This document shows, in pieces, positions 1 through 10,530 of a stretch of 64,000 nt of DNA (the stretch's first letter is position 1; every line of letters begins with the position of its first letter). A program made the position numbers and the translations under genes. The stretch covers positions 17,501,428 through 17,565,427 of the forward strand of contig LR990049.1 of NCBI GenBank assembly GCA_905147135.1, in the 5' to 3' direction. This DNA comes from Blastobasis lacticolella (lineage: Eukaryota > Arthropoda > Insecta > Lepidoptera > Blastobasidae). Below the pieces are notes generated by a model. It was given only the letters and a program-made list of their open reading frames with translations, made no database searches and was not told the DNA's origin.

Positions 1-221
1 GACAAAAGAGTAATGGAGATGTCTAGAAAAAATTACGAATGTCTTTATTAATAATGAAATTTAGAACGATCTTCGACCTTAAAGGATTAGCGAAAGTCGT
101 TGAGTGTAAATTTTTTGGTTGCAATAGAGGTTTAAGGACTCGTTAATAGATATTTGTTGCTAGAGAAAATGACCAAAGCACAAGAATCACTCTCCAGACT
201 GTCCGCTCGTCGGCAAAGTAT

Positions 222-366
222 AGGGTGACTTAAAATTCATGATACCAAGGGGTACCGTGTGCAAGTGCTTGTGATAACAAACAACTTTTACTATAGCACC
301 AACAATGAAATTGCAAAATAAATATCAGCTGTTTCATACATTTTGGCAGAATTTGTTTTCAATTTC
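222..366. mobile_element. Half copy of a MITE (family 1)
   Basis: The segment starts AGGGTGACTTAAAATTCATG and runs to about TTTTCAATTTCAG. It matches the first half of the longer inverted-repeat element at 35562-35819, including the shared stretch ATCAGCTGTTTCAT. Only one arm is present, so it is a truncated, non-autonomous DNA-transposon relic. No coding capacity is seen. Confidence 0.7.
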
Positions 367-1572
367 AGTGGCGAAGCGAAGGTTGCATAAAAACACGAAT
401 GAAAACATTAGCCGAATATTTACAATTAGTACCTTGCAATGCAATTGTGTTCATCAGGAGAGCTATTATTAATATTTATGAAAAACGTGAAATATACAAT
501 GTTTTTAAACTATGCAGACAGAATACTAAGCAGAGAACTTATTCCTTACGAGTAAATTGATCAACTGACAAAAATCTATCTTTGTCCGATACTGTACGAC
601 CTTCCCCTACATTATAAAGGCTGAAGCAACCCGTTTATGCAGATATCTGGAATATCAACAACAACGTATTGCAACATTAACCTCGGGCACGTTGCCAAGC
701 CGCGCCACGATGGCTGGACAAACATACATACACCGTCACTTAATCATAGAGTAATTAATTAACGCATGGCGACAACCCAGACGCCACATTATTAATAGTA
801 TAACATCCTGTAACGTTCAGATACGGATTATTTATGGGTTACGGCGTTTGGTTTATCTATTACGGGGATTTTATTAATGTGTGATTTAGCATCGAGTGCC
901 AGTGGGAAATAACATAGCTATTTGTTTGGCGGGAATGTGTGTAGGATCTGATCCTTTCGTGTTAAGCGGTGTCTCCAGTGTTATCTTTTATTGGAACATT
1001 ACACAAAACATCGAGATTAGGTATGACCGAGAGATCAATGTCTGCTATTGCCAATCCATTAGGTTCGAGCTATAACATAGTGATAGTCCATCTCTTATCT
1101 TCGAAAACTATGGAAATAAGCAGCAACGTTTGTGCTCTGCATGGCATGATCAATTAAGTAATGGGATATGGGGTTATGGTATGTGGAGGATGATCAAGTC
1201 CAGCAGTGAACTGTTATGGTCTGAAGACCGTACCACCACCTAAATAGACAGACCATCTTCCCTCATCCGTAATTACCAAAAATCGTGCGAAAGACTATGA
1301 CCCAAATAAGAAAAAAATTTTGAACGGATTTATCGGTAAACAATCATAAATTGAATAAAATATATTTTATGAATGTTTACCGATATTTCAGGCAACCATG
1401 TTACTAAGGTCGGATCTCCTACTACGATATTCTGGTGTACAGAGGTTTTTAGACCGGCTACCTCGAATATGTTAGTTGCCTTCTAAGACTCGTGTCTGGA
1501 AAAGGTTGGGACTGTATCTACTCCGCTGGAAACCTCACGGCCTATGTATTCCGTACCTTCTCTAGTTCAATA
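367..1572. other. Non-coding stretch with one small hairpin
   Basis: I see no gene here. The only structure is an imperfect inverted repeat at 1328-1350 / 1368-1389 around TATCGGTAAACA / TGTTTACCGATA. The 62-codon ORF at 969-1157 has no recognisable similarity and no splice context. Confidence 0.5.
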
Positions 1573-3104
1573 TTTTTTTTTTTATGTTATCCGGCAGACA
1601 AACAGGCATGCGGGCCACCTGATGGAAAGTAGTCACCGCCGCCTATGGACATCAGCAACACCAGGGGAGTCACCAATGCGTTGCCCGCCTCTGAAGAGAT
1701 CTCTAATATACCTCTTGAACGATCCCATGTCATAGTCCAAAGGAAACACTGTGGCTGGGAGCTCATTCCACATCCGAATCGTACGAGCGAGAAACGTTCT
1801 TTCAAACCTTCGCGTGGTGACCAACAGAGGGTCTACGTAGTGGGGATGAGTACCCAGCCCACGGCGGGTGGTGCGATGGCGGAATTGTGCTGTTGGCACC
1901 AGATCGAAAAGTTCCTCGGAACACTCCCCATTGTACAGCCGGTAGAACACACACAGGGAGCCAAAGTCCCTTCGGTTAGCCAGTGGTTCTAATTTGCTTG
2001 TTTGTATGGGATCGTCGACAATTCGAACGGCACGACTCTGTATGGAGTCCAGAGGATTAAGCAGGTCGGCAGTTTCGCCGGCCCAAAGATGGGAACAATA
2101 CTCCATATGAGGCCGCACCTGCGCCTTGTACAGCAGCAGGCGCTGCCCTGGGGTGAAGTATCGCTTGGACCGGTTAAGCACTCCAAGCTTTTTCGAAGCC
2201 AGTTTGGCTTTACCTTCTAGGTGACTCCGGAATCGCACGCTATCCGATATGTCGACACCAAGGATCCCGATACTATTTGAGATGGAAAGGGGTGTTCCTT
2301 GGAACTGCGGCACCATGACAAAAGGATCCTTTTTGGCAGAAAATGCGCAGACCTGTGTCTTTGAGGGGTTGAATTCCACCAGGTTCAGTCTGCCCCAGTG
2401 AGCAACTTGCTCCAAGGAGTGTTCAATCTCTGACACAAGTCTTATTCGGCTTTCCGACACCACGGAACGAGGGGTATTCGCACGTCCAGTATAACGAGCA
2501 TCTCCAGTACTGTCATCTGCATAGCAGTGAATACTGGGTATATTCAGCATATCATTGATATGCAGAAGAAACAGCGTGGGAGATAGCACTGAACCTTGAG
2601 GTACTCCAGCATTAATGGTCTTGGTATCGGAGCAGCATCCGTCGACAACGACTTGGATGCTCCGTCCAGACAGAAAGCTGGATACCCAATTGCAGAGCCC
2701 CTCGGGGATACCGTACTTCGGGAGTTTTGTTAGCAGTGCCCTGTGCCAGACCCGATCAAATGCCTTGGCTATATCAAGACTGACAGCCAGAGCCTCCCCC
2801 TTGCTCTCGACGGCCTCAGCCCACCGGTGTGTTAGGTACACGAGAAGGTCACCAGCTGAGCGACCATGGCGAAAGCCATATTGACGGTCACTGATCAGCT
2901 GGTGGTCCTCTAGGTATCCGAGGAGCTGGATATTGATAACCCGCTCCATCACCTTAGCAAGGAGGTTACCGCTATAGGCCTGTAATTTGATGGGTCTGAA
3001 TTATCACCCTTCTTGGGTATCGGATGCACAAGGGCTAGCTTCCACGAAGACGGCACCGTTCCAGAGGTGTAGGAAAGCTTGAATAGGCGCATTAATTTTC
3101 TAAG
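1573..3104 (-). mobile_element. 5'-truncated non-LTR retrotransposon (Jockey/CR1-like)
   Basis: On the - strand this is a LINE copy that begins inside the reverse transcriptase at about 3104 and ends in a poly(A) tract (T run at 1573-1583 on +). Its last ~110 bases (around GTGACCACTTTCCATCAGGT) recur as isolated tails at 5.7, 20.2 and 48.0 kb, and an older fragment is at 42.7 kb. It is the longest coding retroelement in the window. I could not define a target duplication. Confidence 0.9.
1633..3104 (-). pseudogene. Reverse transcriptase of the non-LTR element, frameshifted at its N-side
   Basis: A 438-codon open frame (1633-2949) carries the core of a LINE reverse transcriptase: motif A SLDIAKAFD (about 57-65 residues in), motif B GVPQGSVLSP, the catalytic YADD inside HCYADDSTGD, and the conserved C-terminal region ending RMWNELPATVFPLDYDM. 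Upstream, to about 3104, the same protein continues in another frame (PIPKKGDNSDPSNYRPIAV), so a small deletion near 2957-2965 has broken the frame just before KVMERVIN. There is no endonuclease domain or ORF1, because the copy is 5' truncated. In its family this enzyme copies element RNA at a nicked target site. This copy cannot move itself. Clade assignment to Jockey/CR1 is by motif style only. Confidence 0.9.
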
Positions 3105-3175
3105 AAATAATTAAAATAATTATGATGATGAGTGTTCCCAATAAGCATTCGAATAACCGACCTTATTGTCCGCAG

Positions 3176-3428
3176 GCTATCCACTACGGCGTCTGGCACT
3201 GCTTCGCGTTCCAACACTGGGGCAAAGCCATCAAGCTACTGATCAAGATACAAGAGGATCGCCCGTCCAAGGAGGTGGAAGAGCGGCTGGTACAGGCCTA
3301 CGAGAAGTTGGGATGGACGCACCTGGCTCATTTCACACAATCCGTGATGCCAATAAAGTTCCCAAGTGGCTACAGGCCCTTCTGAAGGCAAGGGTAGCAC
3401 GACGGTCGCCGGTCCCTTCGCTGTGATA
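3176..3428 (+). pseudogene. Probable 3'-terminal exon of an unrecognised conserved gene, possibly frameshifted
   Basis: A pyrimidine-containing acceptor TTATTGTCCGCAG ends at 3175. The following 253 bases are GC-richer than their surroundings. In the first frame they read AIHYGVWHCFAFQHWGKAIK..., then a charged helix-like stretch (EVEERLVQAYEKLGW, THLAHF), and stop at 3385. From about 3325 the next frame looks more protein-like (RDANKVPKWLQALLKARVARR) and stops at 3426. Either the exon ends in the first frame, or one base has been lost near 3322-3335 and this is a pseudo-exon or assembly indel. I do not recognise the family; the amphipathic pattern would fit a helical repeat protein, but that is inference. 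No upstream exon is visible in the window, so the rest of the gene would lie before position 1. No nearby repeat matches this segment. Confidence 0.5.
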
Positions 3429-4728
3429 GGATGGTAATTATTTTTTTATACCAAGACAGACATTTGATCAGTTTCTAGCAGAATTCTTGGAATCGCTTCT
3501 CGTATTGTGGCACGTTAGCGAATTTAGTATCGTATTCTTTAAGCTGTAATATTTGTTGAGATTTCGTGCGGAAACCTAACTATGTTTATGTTTCCAAGTG
3601 ATTATACAGAAAATTATGATTTTGTCGAAGGTGGTCTAGGCGAGAAGGTTATACATATTAGAGTGAATTGTATTTGTATTAGCCTGAATCATCCCACTGC
3701 TGGGCAATGGCTTCAAAAGGCCTTTTTAGAGAGAATAACGCCTCAAAATTAGTTGTATTGGAAGTGAATTTTTTTGTGTTCACTTCGTCGCGCTAGACAT
3801 TATTGTATGGGCTTTGAAGACGGTCGTGAGCGTTTTATCTGAAAATTGACTATAGTACATTATGACTGTGTTTTTATACTCTTAATTCGGGCGTGCTTCG
3901 GCGACTCGGATGTTTATAGCATTGTTACGGCTTTGGTCACATTACTGCGATGTTTATAGTCCAATTATAGCTAGTTTTATCTACAACGTTAAAGGCAATA
4001 ATGAGTAGCCAATTTAGCGATATAAGTAATTACGCGTACAGCTAAAATGAGTTCAGTAGAAACATTGATGGCTCGATGGAGATTATTAGATAAAGAGTTT
4101 AAATTTTAACTTTTAAAGTCTGATACGTGTTCTTACTGCTACTCAATCCAGTTTTATTAACTTATCCTAGCCAGAATGATGTGTGTCAATAATCTAACAG
4201 GTTTGTTATCGTTCACACATTCAGACATTTATTTTACCCATGAAATTTTTAAGTACCACAAAATGAGTACTATTTAGAAGTACAGTTCCAATGCACGCAC
4301 ATTTTATACCTATTTAAGTAACTGAAGATACACTATATTTTTGCCAGTTTAGGTATTCCCTTTGCGTGGTTTCTACGAGCTATAAATTAAGTATATGGGT
4401 ACCTGTATTATACTGTCTTGTCCTATGTAAGTTACAGAATTTATGACAGACAAGTTATTTGTCTGGTGTCCACTAAAATATGCATGATTATGAAATGTAT
4501 TTCAGTTTTTTCACGGTAAATAAATTTTAATTAGTATCTGCCTACCCTTGTAGATACGAGCGTTAGAGTGTATGTATGTATTTAATAAATTGGCTATATG
4601 AACATTTGAAATATATTACTTTTGTTATGAAATATTTTACTGATATAAAATAATACAACATAGTTACCAAGTCAAATACAAAAGCCTTGTAATTGTATTA
4701 CATACTGAGAGCTTATTTTTACACATTA
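3429..4728. other. AT-rich region downstream of the 3.2 kb exon, possible 3' UTR
   Basis: I see no open frame of interest. AATAAA signals occur near 4518 and 4583 and could end a long 3' UTR of the exon at 3176-3428. This is only positional inference. Confidence 0.3.
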
Positions 4729-5051
4729 GGGATGATGCCTGGAAATTTTTTTGGTCTGCACAGGTAGATTATCAAAAAATATTGGACACATATTTTTCTT
4801 TTGTTACACAATTAAAAAATAAAACATCGCGTTGAAATGTTGGTTGACGTCATGCTTTCGCTCAAACTTTGCTGAGAAATGATGTCTCGAGGGGGTACTC
4901 GTGACGTCTCCTTCTGAACTTTTATCTTTGTAATTTTTTATTTATATGATAAATAAAAAATACGTGTCTGATCTGTTTTTAAATAATCTAACTAATGGAC
5001 CAACTAGAATTTATTTAAAATATTTAAAAATATTTAGCCAGTCATCATCCC
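4729..5051. mobile_element. MITE with GGGATGATG termini (family 2)
   Basis: The ends GGGATGATGCCTGG and CCAGTCATCATCCC form ~14-bp terminal inverted repeats with one mismatch. The interior is non-coding. A degenerate relative with the same AAAAATATTGGACACG segment and CCAGTCATCATCCC end is at 49060-49180. Confidence 0.65.
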
Positions 5052-5479
5052 TTTTCCCCGCTAAATAGAGAAAGGTAAGTTAATCAACAGGGTGCTTAAT
5101 AACTTTGTGTGCTCAATTTTGTTTATCTCAGTGTCTTTTAGTTATACAAATACCTATTCTTAAGTTTGATCATTTTGTTAAACGTTACGTATCAATTCTT
5201 AAGGCTGTAAAGGCGACGCAGGTTATCTACTACATCGAGTGCAAGAAAAATTCCATTTTGTTGCGATTGTATAATCTGTCCAAACTGACTTGTCCTATTT
5301 GGTTCAGCAAATTATGTATTTAAATGGATAATGTGCGGCAGTATTAGTTGAAATTCACATTCTATGTATTTTTTGTATAATTTAAGACATTTATTCACAA
5401 TATACGTAGCGTGATTGATACGGCAAGTCATGATTTTGGGCATTGTTTGTTCACAAAATAAGACAAGTCAGAATAAACA

Positions 5480-5930
5480 GATCATAGACGTTTAGGAGAC
5501 CCACGGAACTGCCCGTCCACAACCTGGAACAAAAAAAAATCAGCCACATCATCGTCACCAAAAAGGAAAGTGGCTGAAAAGCGAAGCTGCCAAAAGGATG
5601 TGAGGCGGACCGTTTGTTTCGCTTCTAGAACCCACATAAAAGTATATGTACTGTGTAAGTGTTTGGACTCTTCAGAGGCGGGCAACGCATTGGTGACTCC
5701 CCTGGTGTTGCTGATGTCCATAGGCGGCGGTGACCACTTTCCATCAGGTGGCCTGCTTGCATGTTTGTCAGCCGAATAACATAAAAAAGAAGTCACTAAA
5801 AACATTTCTATGTGCCCGTTTGTGCACATAACACAATGTTTTTTGGATGTCCTACACCTCTGCTATCGCAACAAAGTGGAGTTATTTTTGCACTCAATAA
5901 TGTAGGATAACCTAAGCCCTCAGTCGATTA
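5480..5930. mobile_element. Composite repeat containing a LINE 3' tail (5680-5795, +)
   Basis: Bases 5680-5795 match the tail of the 1.6 kb LINE, including GTGACCACTTTCCATCAGGT, and end in an A-rich stretch. The flanking sequence, which includes GGATGTCCTACACC and TAGGATAAC, resembles the right part of the TIR element at 21005-21455. A LINE tail inserted into a DNA-transposon relic is the simplest reading. Confidence 0.6.
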
Positions 5931-6215
5931 TGTTTACTTAAAATAATAAGGCAATTATAAATTACAATATGACCTCACTAGGATAAATGTTTCACTATTA
6001 TTACCCAATAGTAATGTTGAAGAAGAGTGTTTAAGAATATTGAGATTTTTATTGTGACTGAAAGTGCTAATGAGCGATTTGTAAATAACTAACCTCATGT
6101 TTATTTTAGTTGGATTATTTCAAGGTTTCTTATTATATTCCTTGGCTATCCTTTATTTTAGATTCTTATAAAACTCATCAATGAACTTACATGTATTTTA
6201 TCAATTCGTATTAAT

Positions 6216-6810
6216 ACAGTCACTGGCACAATTAGCCGTCCATCCCATATTTTTCCATATAGGTACATACGCTCATGCATTTCTAGCGTTACAAATCTGT
6301 CTTTAACTACGAATATATTCTATCTATTTAGAAACGAGTTTTTCGTGGGTTTTAACAAAAAAAAAACAATTATTGAGTACCTCTGTATTTAATTAATTAC
6401 CTCATCACGGTAGCTCTTTTTCTTAGACTGATTTTTTATAGAGAATTGTACCTCCCATAAAAAAAATGCAGAAAAAAGCTATCGTGTTAAAGAAATATTA
6501 AATACCGAGGCAATAATTTTATTGGCTATCAAACCGCGAAAACCTCATTATAATCAAACTCAAACTCAAGTACGTTTATTCAGTTTAGGTTTTTACAAAC
6601 ACTTATGAACGTCACAATTATAATATAAAATGAATACTAGGCACCACAGCACCATCGAGCGGACAACGGTTACTTGGATAGTATGTAGGGCCATATAAAA
6701 AAAATCGATTAAGTATTTATGATGTTAAACACTGATTTGGAACGCCAGAAAATGTATGCGTGTATATGGAAAAATATGGAGTAGGCAAATAAATGTGCCG
6801 GTGAGTGTAC
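6216..6810. mobile_element. ~595-bp element with ~65-bp terminal inverted repeats (family 3)
   Basis: The left end (CACTGGCACAATTAGCCGTC, then CATATTTTTCCATATA) is matched in inverse orientation by the right end (CACTCACCGGCACATTTATT, then the same CATATTTTTCCATATA core). The interior is AT-rich with no transposase. I read it as a non-autonomous DNA transposon. Confidence 0.65.
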
Positions 6811-7489
6811 ACTTGGTGCACATCGTATCGTACAATTCGCTCGTTATCATCGCACAGTTAAAAAATTATTCTATTTATGCATTAGGCAAGTTAATCAGCG
6901 ATAAGATAGGCGGAATATATAAGATAATAGTATGATTTATTTAAATAATCGATATGAACATTATAAGTACACTGTTTGCCAGATCTATGCAGATAATCTA
7001 TTAACTGAGTAAGATATTATGTTGATGCCAGCTAGTTTTTATTTGTATGTATTAAATGTGAGGCTGCACGCTGTGTCATAAAGTATGCGATATGGCTGCA
7101 TTTGGATCCGGCGTGGGGCAGTTCTATGATTTGTGCTTCGTGATTATGAATATAGGCAATGTTTTTTAAATGAATTAGGAAGGAGAATAAAATATTATTT
7201 AAAATTAACGATTTTCATTTGCTTGAACGACTTTTATGTAAGCTTATAGTAAAATCGATCACTATCATCATCCGAGCGGTCAGTCCCGACTTTTGAAAGG
7301 GACCGCTCATTCTTTAAAAAATGCTGTATTTAACTTTTTACGTGCGGCGACTACCACCCGACACGCACAATCCGTGTTGGGAAATGCCGGTTCGCCAGAG
7401 CCGCGTCCGTATGTCAGCAGGTCCCGAAAGGTTGGCTTGGGCCCATGAGATGGTGGTTGGGCCCCATACCCCCCATAACTTATAATACA
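6811..7489. other. Non-coding; RTE 3'-end scrap at about 7250-7320
   Basis: Near 7260-7310 ATCATCCGAGCGGTCAGTCC matches the end of the RTE fragment at 12305, suggesting a short - strand RTE tail. Otherwise I see nothing to call. Confidence 0.4.
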
Positions 7490-7660
7490 ATCAAAGTATA
7501 AAAAAAGTAGCTTCCAGCCGTCTGTCCCTCTTGTATCTATGTATGTATGTACGCTTAGATCTTTTAAACAACACAACGGATTTTAATGCGGTTTTTAACA
7601 GACAGTAGATAGTACTCAAGAGGAAGGTTTGTAGGGTAGGACAACATGCGAACGAAGTCG
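7490..7660. repeat. Interspersed repeat (family R1)
   Basis: The stretch from CTTCCAGCCGTCTGTCCCTC to GCGAACGAAGTCGC recurs at 10375-10530 and 13385-13565 with the same order of landmarks, including the GTATGTATGTA run and GAGGAAGGTTT. There is no coding content; it is probably an old non-autonomous element. Confidence 0.6.
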
Positions 7661-7699
7661 CAAAGAAGTAAATACAGTGAGAAATAAATAAATACAGGG

Positions 7700-7905
7700 A
7701 CGGGCGGGGCCCTAAACTATTCAACCAGTTTCCGGAGTCCCCAGCGGAGAACCTTGGTCAACCTCGCTTCGCCAACGGATTAGACACCTATTACCTAACG
7801 AGTGGTGAGCTCGCTGCGGTTTTGAACTTCGACTAGCCTCAAAGTCTAGGGTTACCCATCCAGTTCCCGGACATTGCGAGCTTTGCTTAACCTTATCTGC
7901 TGGGG
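7700..7905. repeat. Interspersed repeat (family R2), inverse copy at 11455-11605
   Basis: Landmarks ACCTTGGTCAACCT and GACTAGCCTCAAAGTCTA appear here and, reverse-complemented and in the same relative order, at 11455-11605. No gene is visible. Confidence 0.55.
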
Positions 7906-7947
7906 TACTAGCTTTGTTATTGTTTTTGTGTTTTCATTGTAAACTTG

Positions 7948-8824
7948 TATATGTCGCAGCCATCTGGTTAAATCAGCCATTTAATGAGAAGACTAGTCCG
8001 TTAATTAAACGCCGGCACTCAATTGAATGCCTAGACCAATCGTTGATTTTACTACCTTCACTCAACGTTTAACTAGTTGCCTTATTAAAGCCAGCCCTTT
8101 GGAGACGCCTGAAGTAAAATCAGGCAGGTGATTTAAATTTAGTTCAAATTTTATCTATTGCTTGCTAGAAGTCAAATCTGGCGTCAGACAGTTTGCACAG
8201 CAAGCAATGCATTTTTTTCGATTTAACTAAATTTAAAATGTGGTACCTACATGCTTTTAAGTAAGAATTGAGATAACTTTAAGTAAGAGTTAAGATAACT
8301 TAATATGTTCATTTTCTTTTTATACTTGCCTTTAATAAGAAACAAATACCAAATTTTTGTGTCATTTTATATTTAATATTATAAAATAAGAAAGTGCACT
8401 GTTGCTATTGTTCCTACTACATAGTTACAAGTAGTAAATAAGTTATAAATTTAAAGCTTTTATTAAATATTTTTACTGAGTTAAATACTGTTATAGGTAC
8501 CTACTCGCAATACAAGTAATTGTATACCTACTTATTAAATATCTTGCCACTAATAATGTTTTATAAAATAAAAGTGCTCTTTATTAATTTATTATTTTTT
8601 ATCTTAAATAAAGTTTATCATTTAAGTAGCGAACTAATGGTCACTCTAACCAACCATCTGTATATCCTTTAACAAAACGGCTTAATAACGTTCAGCCAAG
8701 TAGTTAAACGTTACAGTCAACAACTTGGCTAGTTATACTTCAGCCATTTAATTAAATGCCGGCGTTTTATTAACAGACTAGCCTTCTAATTAAATGGCTG
8801 GTTTAACCAGTTGGCTGCGACATA
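7948..8824. mobile_element. ~877-bp DNA-transposon derivative with ~85-bp TIRs (family 4)
   Basis: The left end begins ATATGTCGCAGCCATCTGGT and continues through AGCCATTTAAT and ACGCCGGCA. The right end reads the same in reverse complement (ATATGTCGCAGCCAACTGGT and onwards). The interior is AT-rich with no transposase frame, so the copy is non-autonomous. I could not fix a target duplication. Confidence 0.75.
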
Positions 8825-8861
8825 TATATAGCTTTTGTGTGCAGTACGTGTCAGTAACTAA

Positions 8862-9005
8862 AAAGCTTTGTTTCTTTCTATGTCAAGGTTGTTTGGAAGA
8901 GATCACTCTAGTGCTTACAATAATATATTTTATCCCATGTATGTATCCTGTAGTGTGCAAATAAAAAGAGTTTTTGTATTGTATTGTATCTGTCTCACAA
9001 GCACG
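8862..9005 (+). repeat. LINE-type 3' tail with GGTTGTTTGGAAGAGATCAC
   Basis: The segment contains GTTTGGAAGAGATCACT and ends in a GTGCAAATAAAAAGAGTTTT tail. A relative with GGTTGCCTGAAAGAGATCAC is at 22830-22960. These look like non-coding 3' ends of a common retrotransposon. Confidence 0.5.
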
Positions 9006-9207
9006 CTGCCATTTGACCAGTGCCGCCTTTTTCTTATAGAATCTGAGATAAAAGTTGGTAAAATGTACCTATACTATGGTAATATTTCCAGACAAATTCC
9101 AGATCATCATCATACCAGCCGGAAGAATCCCACTGCTGGGCATATGCCCTTGTGGAGACAAATTCCAGCTCATCATCATATCAGCTGGGCATAGCCCTTT
9201 ATGGGGG

Positions 9208-9368
9208 AGAATGTTCCTCGCTCGTACGATTCGGATGTGGAATGAGCTCCCAGCCACAGTGTTTCCTTTGGACTATGACATGGGATCGTTCAAGAGGTAT
9301 ATTAGAGGTCTTTTCAGAGACGGGCAACGCATTGGTGATTCCCCTGGTGTTGCTGATGTCCATAGGTG
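9208..9368 (+). pseudogene. Reverse-transcriptase C-terminal fragment of a LINE
   Basis: Encodes MFLARTIRMWNELPATVFPL and onwards, nearly the same as the C-terminus of the 1.6 kb element, but on the + strand. It breaks off at GTCCATAGGTGGCGAAG and joins an RTE fragment in the opposite orientation. Non-functional remnant. Confidence 0.85.
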
Positions 9369-9369
9369 G

Positions 9370-9460
9370 CGAAGATCCCTGCCGGTTTTGCGCCTTCCGC
9401 ATCCAGCTGGTATGCGATCTTTACCAGGCCGTCGGTCCACTTTATGGGAGGCCTAAACCC
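9370..9460 (-). pseudogene. RTE-type retrotransposon C-terminal scrap
   Basis: On the - strand the frame reads RPPIKWTDGLVKIAYQLDAE, the C-terminal motif of RTE-like reverse-transcriptase ORFs (compare RWTDDLIKKTGSRW at 24.66 kb). It abuts the preceding LINE fragment head to tail, marking an insertion or deletion junction near 9368. Confidence 0.65.
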
Positions 9461-9639
9461 ACGATGCGTCGTGAACTTTTCTGCCTCATCGGCCTCATTC
9501 AGACTATGTCGGTGTTCGCTTGCGAATTTCTTCATTTCTGATTCTATCACGCACTGCGACTTCGAGCATAGCCGTTTTAGACAGTAAGCTTTCTTTTAGG
9601 GCCCTCAGTGAGAGATGTTTTCTCGCAAATCATCGGTTG

Positions 9640-9765
9640 GTGTTTAACTAATGTACACAACTCATTGGTGCTGGCGGTACTGAGGCAACAACTGGGGATC
9701 GAACTCGGTAACTCGCGCTTACGAGGTTGACCCGCTATCCGTTGTGTTATGGCGAATATCCGTTT
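9640..9765 (-). mobile_element. Degenerate tRNA-derived SINE (family A-like)
   Basis: Reverse-complemented, the segment has a decayed tRNA-like head with the B-box-like GAGTTCGATCCC, next to ACTAATGTACACAACTCA. The latter recurs in the SINE-A copies at 44.6, 60.1 and 60.9 kb. Confidence 0.5.
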
Positions 9766-10082
9766 AGCGATTAATCACCACTGCTCATGCCGAACGAATA
9801 GTTGAATTATTCGACATCAATAACTGTATTCATCGTAACTTCGTAACTAATAAGAATGCGAAAGTAATTAATCATCAGGCTGTTAACTTTTCACGGCTTT
9901 CTTTGCTTGAGATGTACCCATATTCTATATTTCCTGTTATAAATACATACGCATAGCCTCCTTCATTCTTCAGACGCGGCTATGATGGCGATCGCGATAT
10001 AAAGCATTACCAAACTCTTTGATATAAAGTCCACGCAGACAAAGTCGCGGACGGGCAGCTATAGGTACTACTAATTTCTTTT

Positions 10083-10358
10083 TCTGCTAATAGGACGGCC
10101 TCTTAGGAACTGCACACCGAATGTGCTATATATGGGTGATAAATAACGTCACGTTAGTATCACTGTGGTGACCTTTCACAAAGGAACGATTTTACAAAAT
10201 CACGTCGTAACATATAGGACACACGATGAAAAGGAGCTTCAGCATCTTCTCATCAGTGGTTCGGCCAATCGGCGATATGTTAGGATAATGACGTTATTTA
10301 TCACCCATCTCTAGAACTTTATTCGAGTGATTTTCTCGAGAGGCAGCCCTATTAGCAA
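10083..10358. mobile_element. MITE with CTGCTAATAGG ends (family 5)
   Basis: The left arm (GCTAATAGGACGGCCTCT, then GGGTGATAAATAACGTCA) and right arm (TGACGTTATTTATCACCC, then AGAGGCAGCCCTATTAGC) are inverse copies with an insertion difference in the middle. Total ~275 bp, no coding capacity. Confidence 0.7.
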
Positions 10359-10374
10359 AAAAATCAGTACCTAC

Positions 10375-10530
10375 ACGTAGTATAAAACTAAGTCGCTTCC
10401 CGCCATGTGTCCCTTAGTTCTTTTATCTACGCTACGGATTTTTATTCGGTTTTAACCGGTAGATAGAGTGGTTTAAGATGAAGATTTATAGGGTAGGATA
10501 ACGCGCGACCGAAGTCGCTGTGAGCCAGCT
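10375..10530. repeat. Interspersed repeat (family R1), second copy
   Basis: Same landmarks as 7490-7660: CTTCCCGCCATGTGTCCC, then GGATTTTTATTCGGTTTTAA and CGACCGAAGTCGC. Confidence 0.55.
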
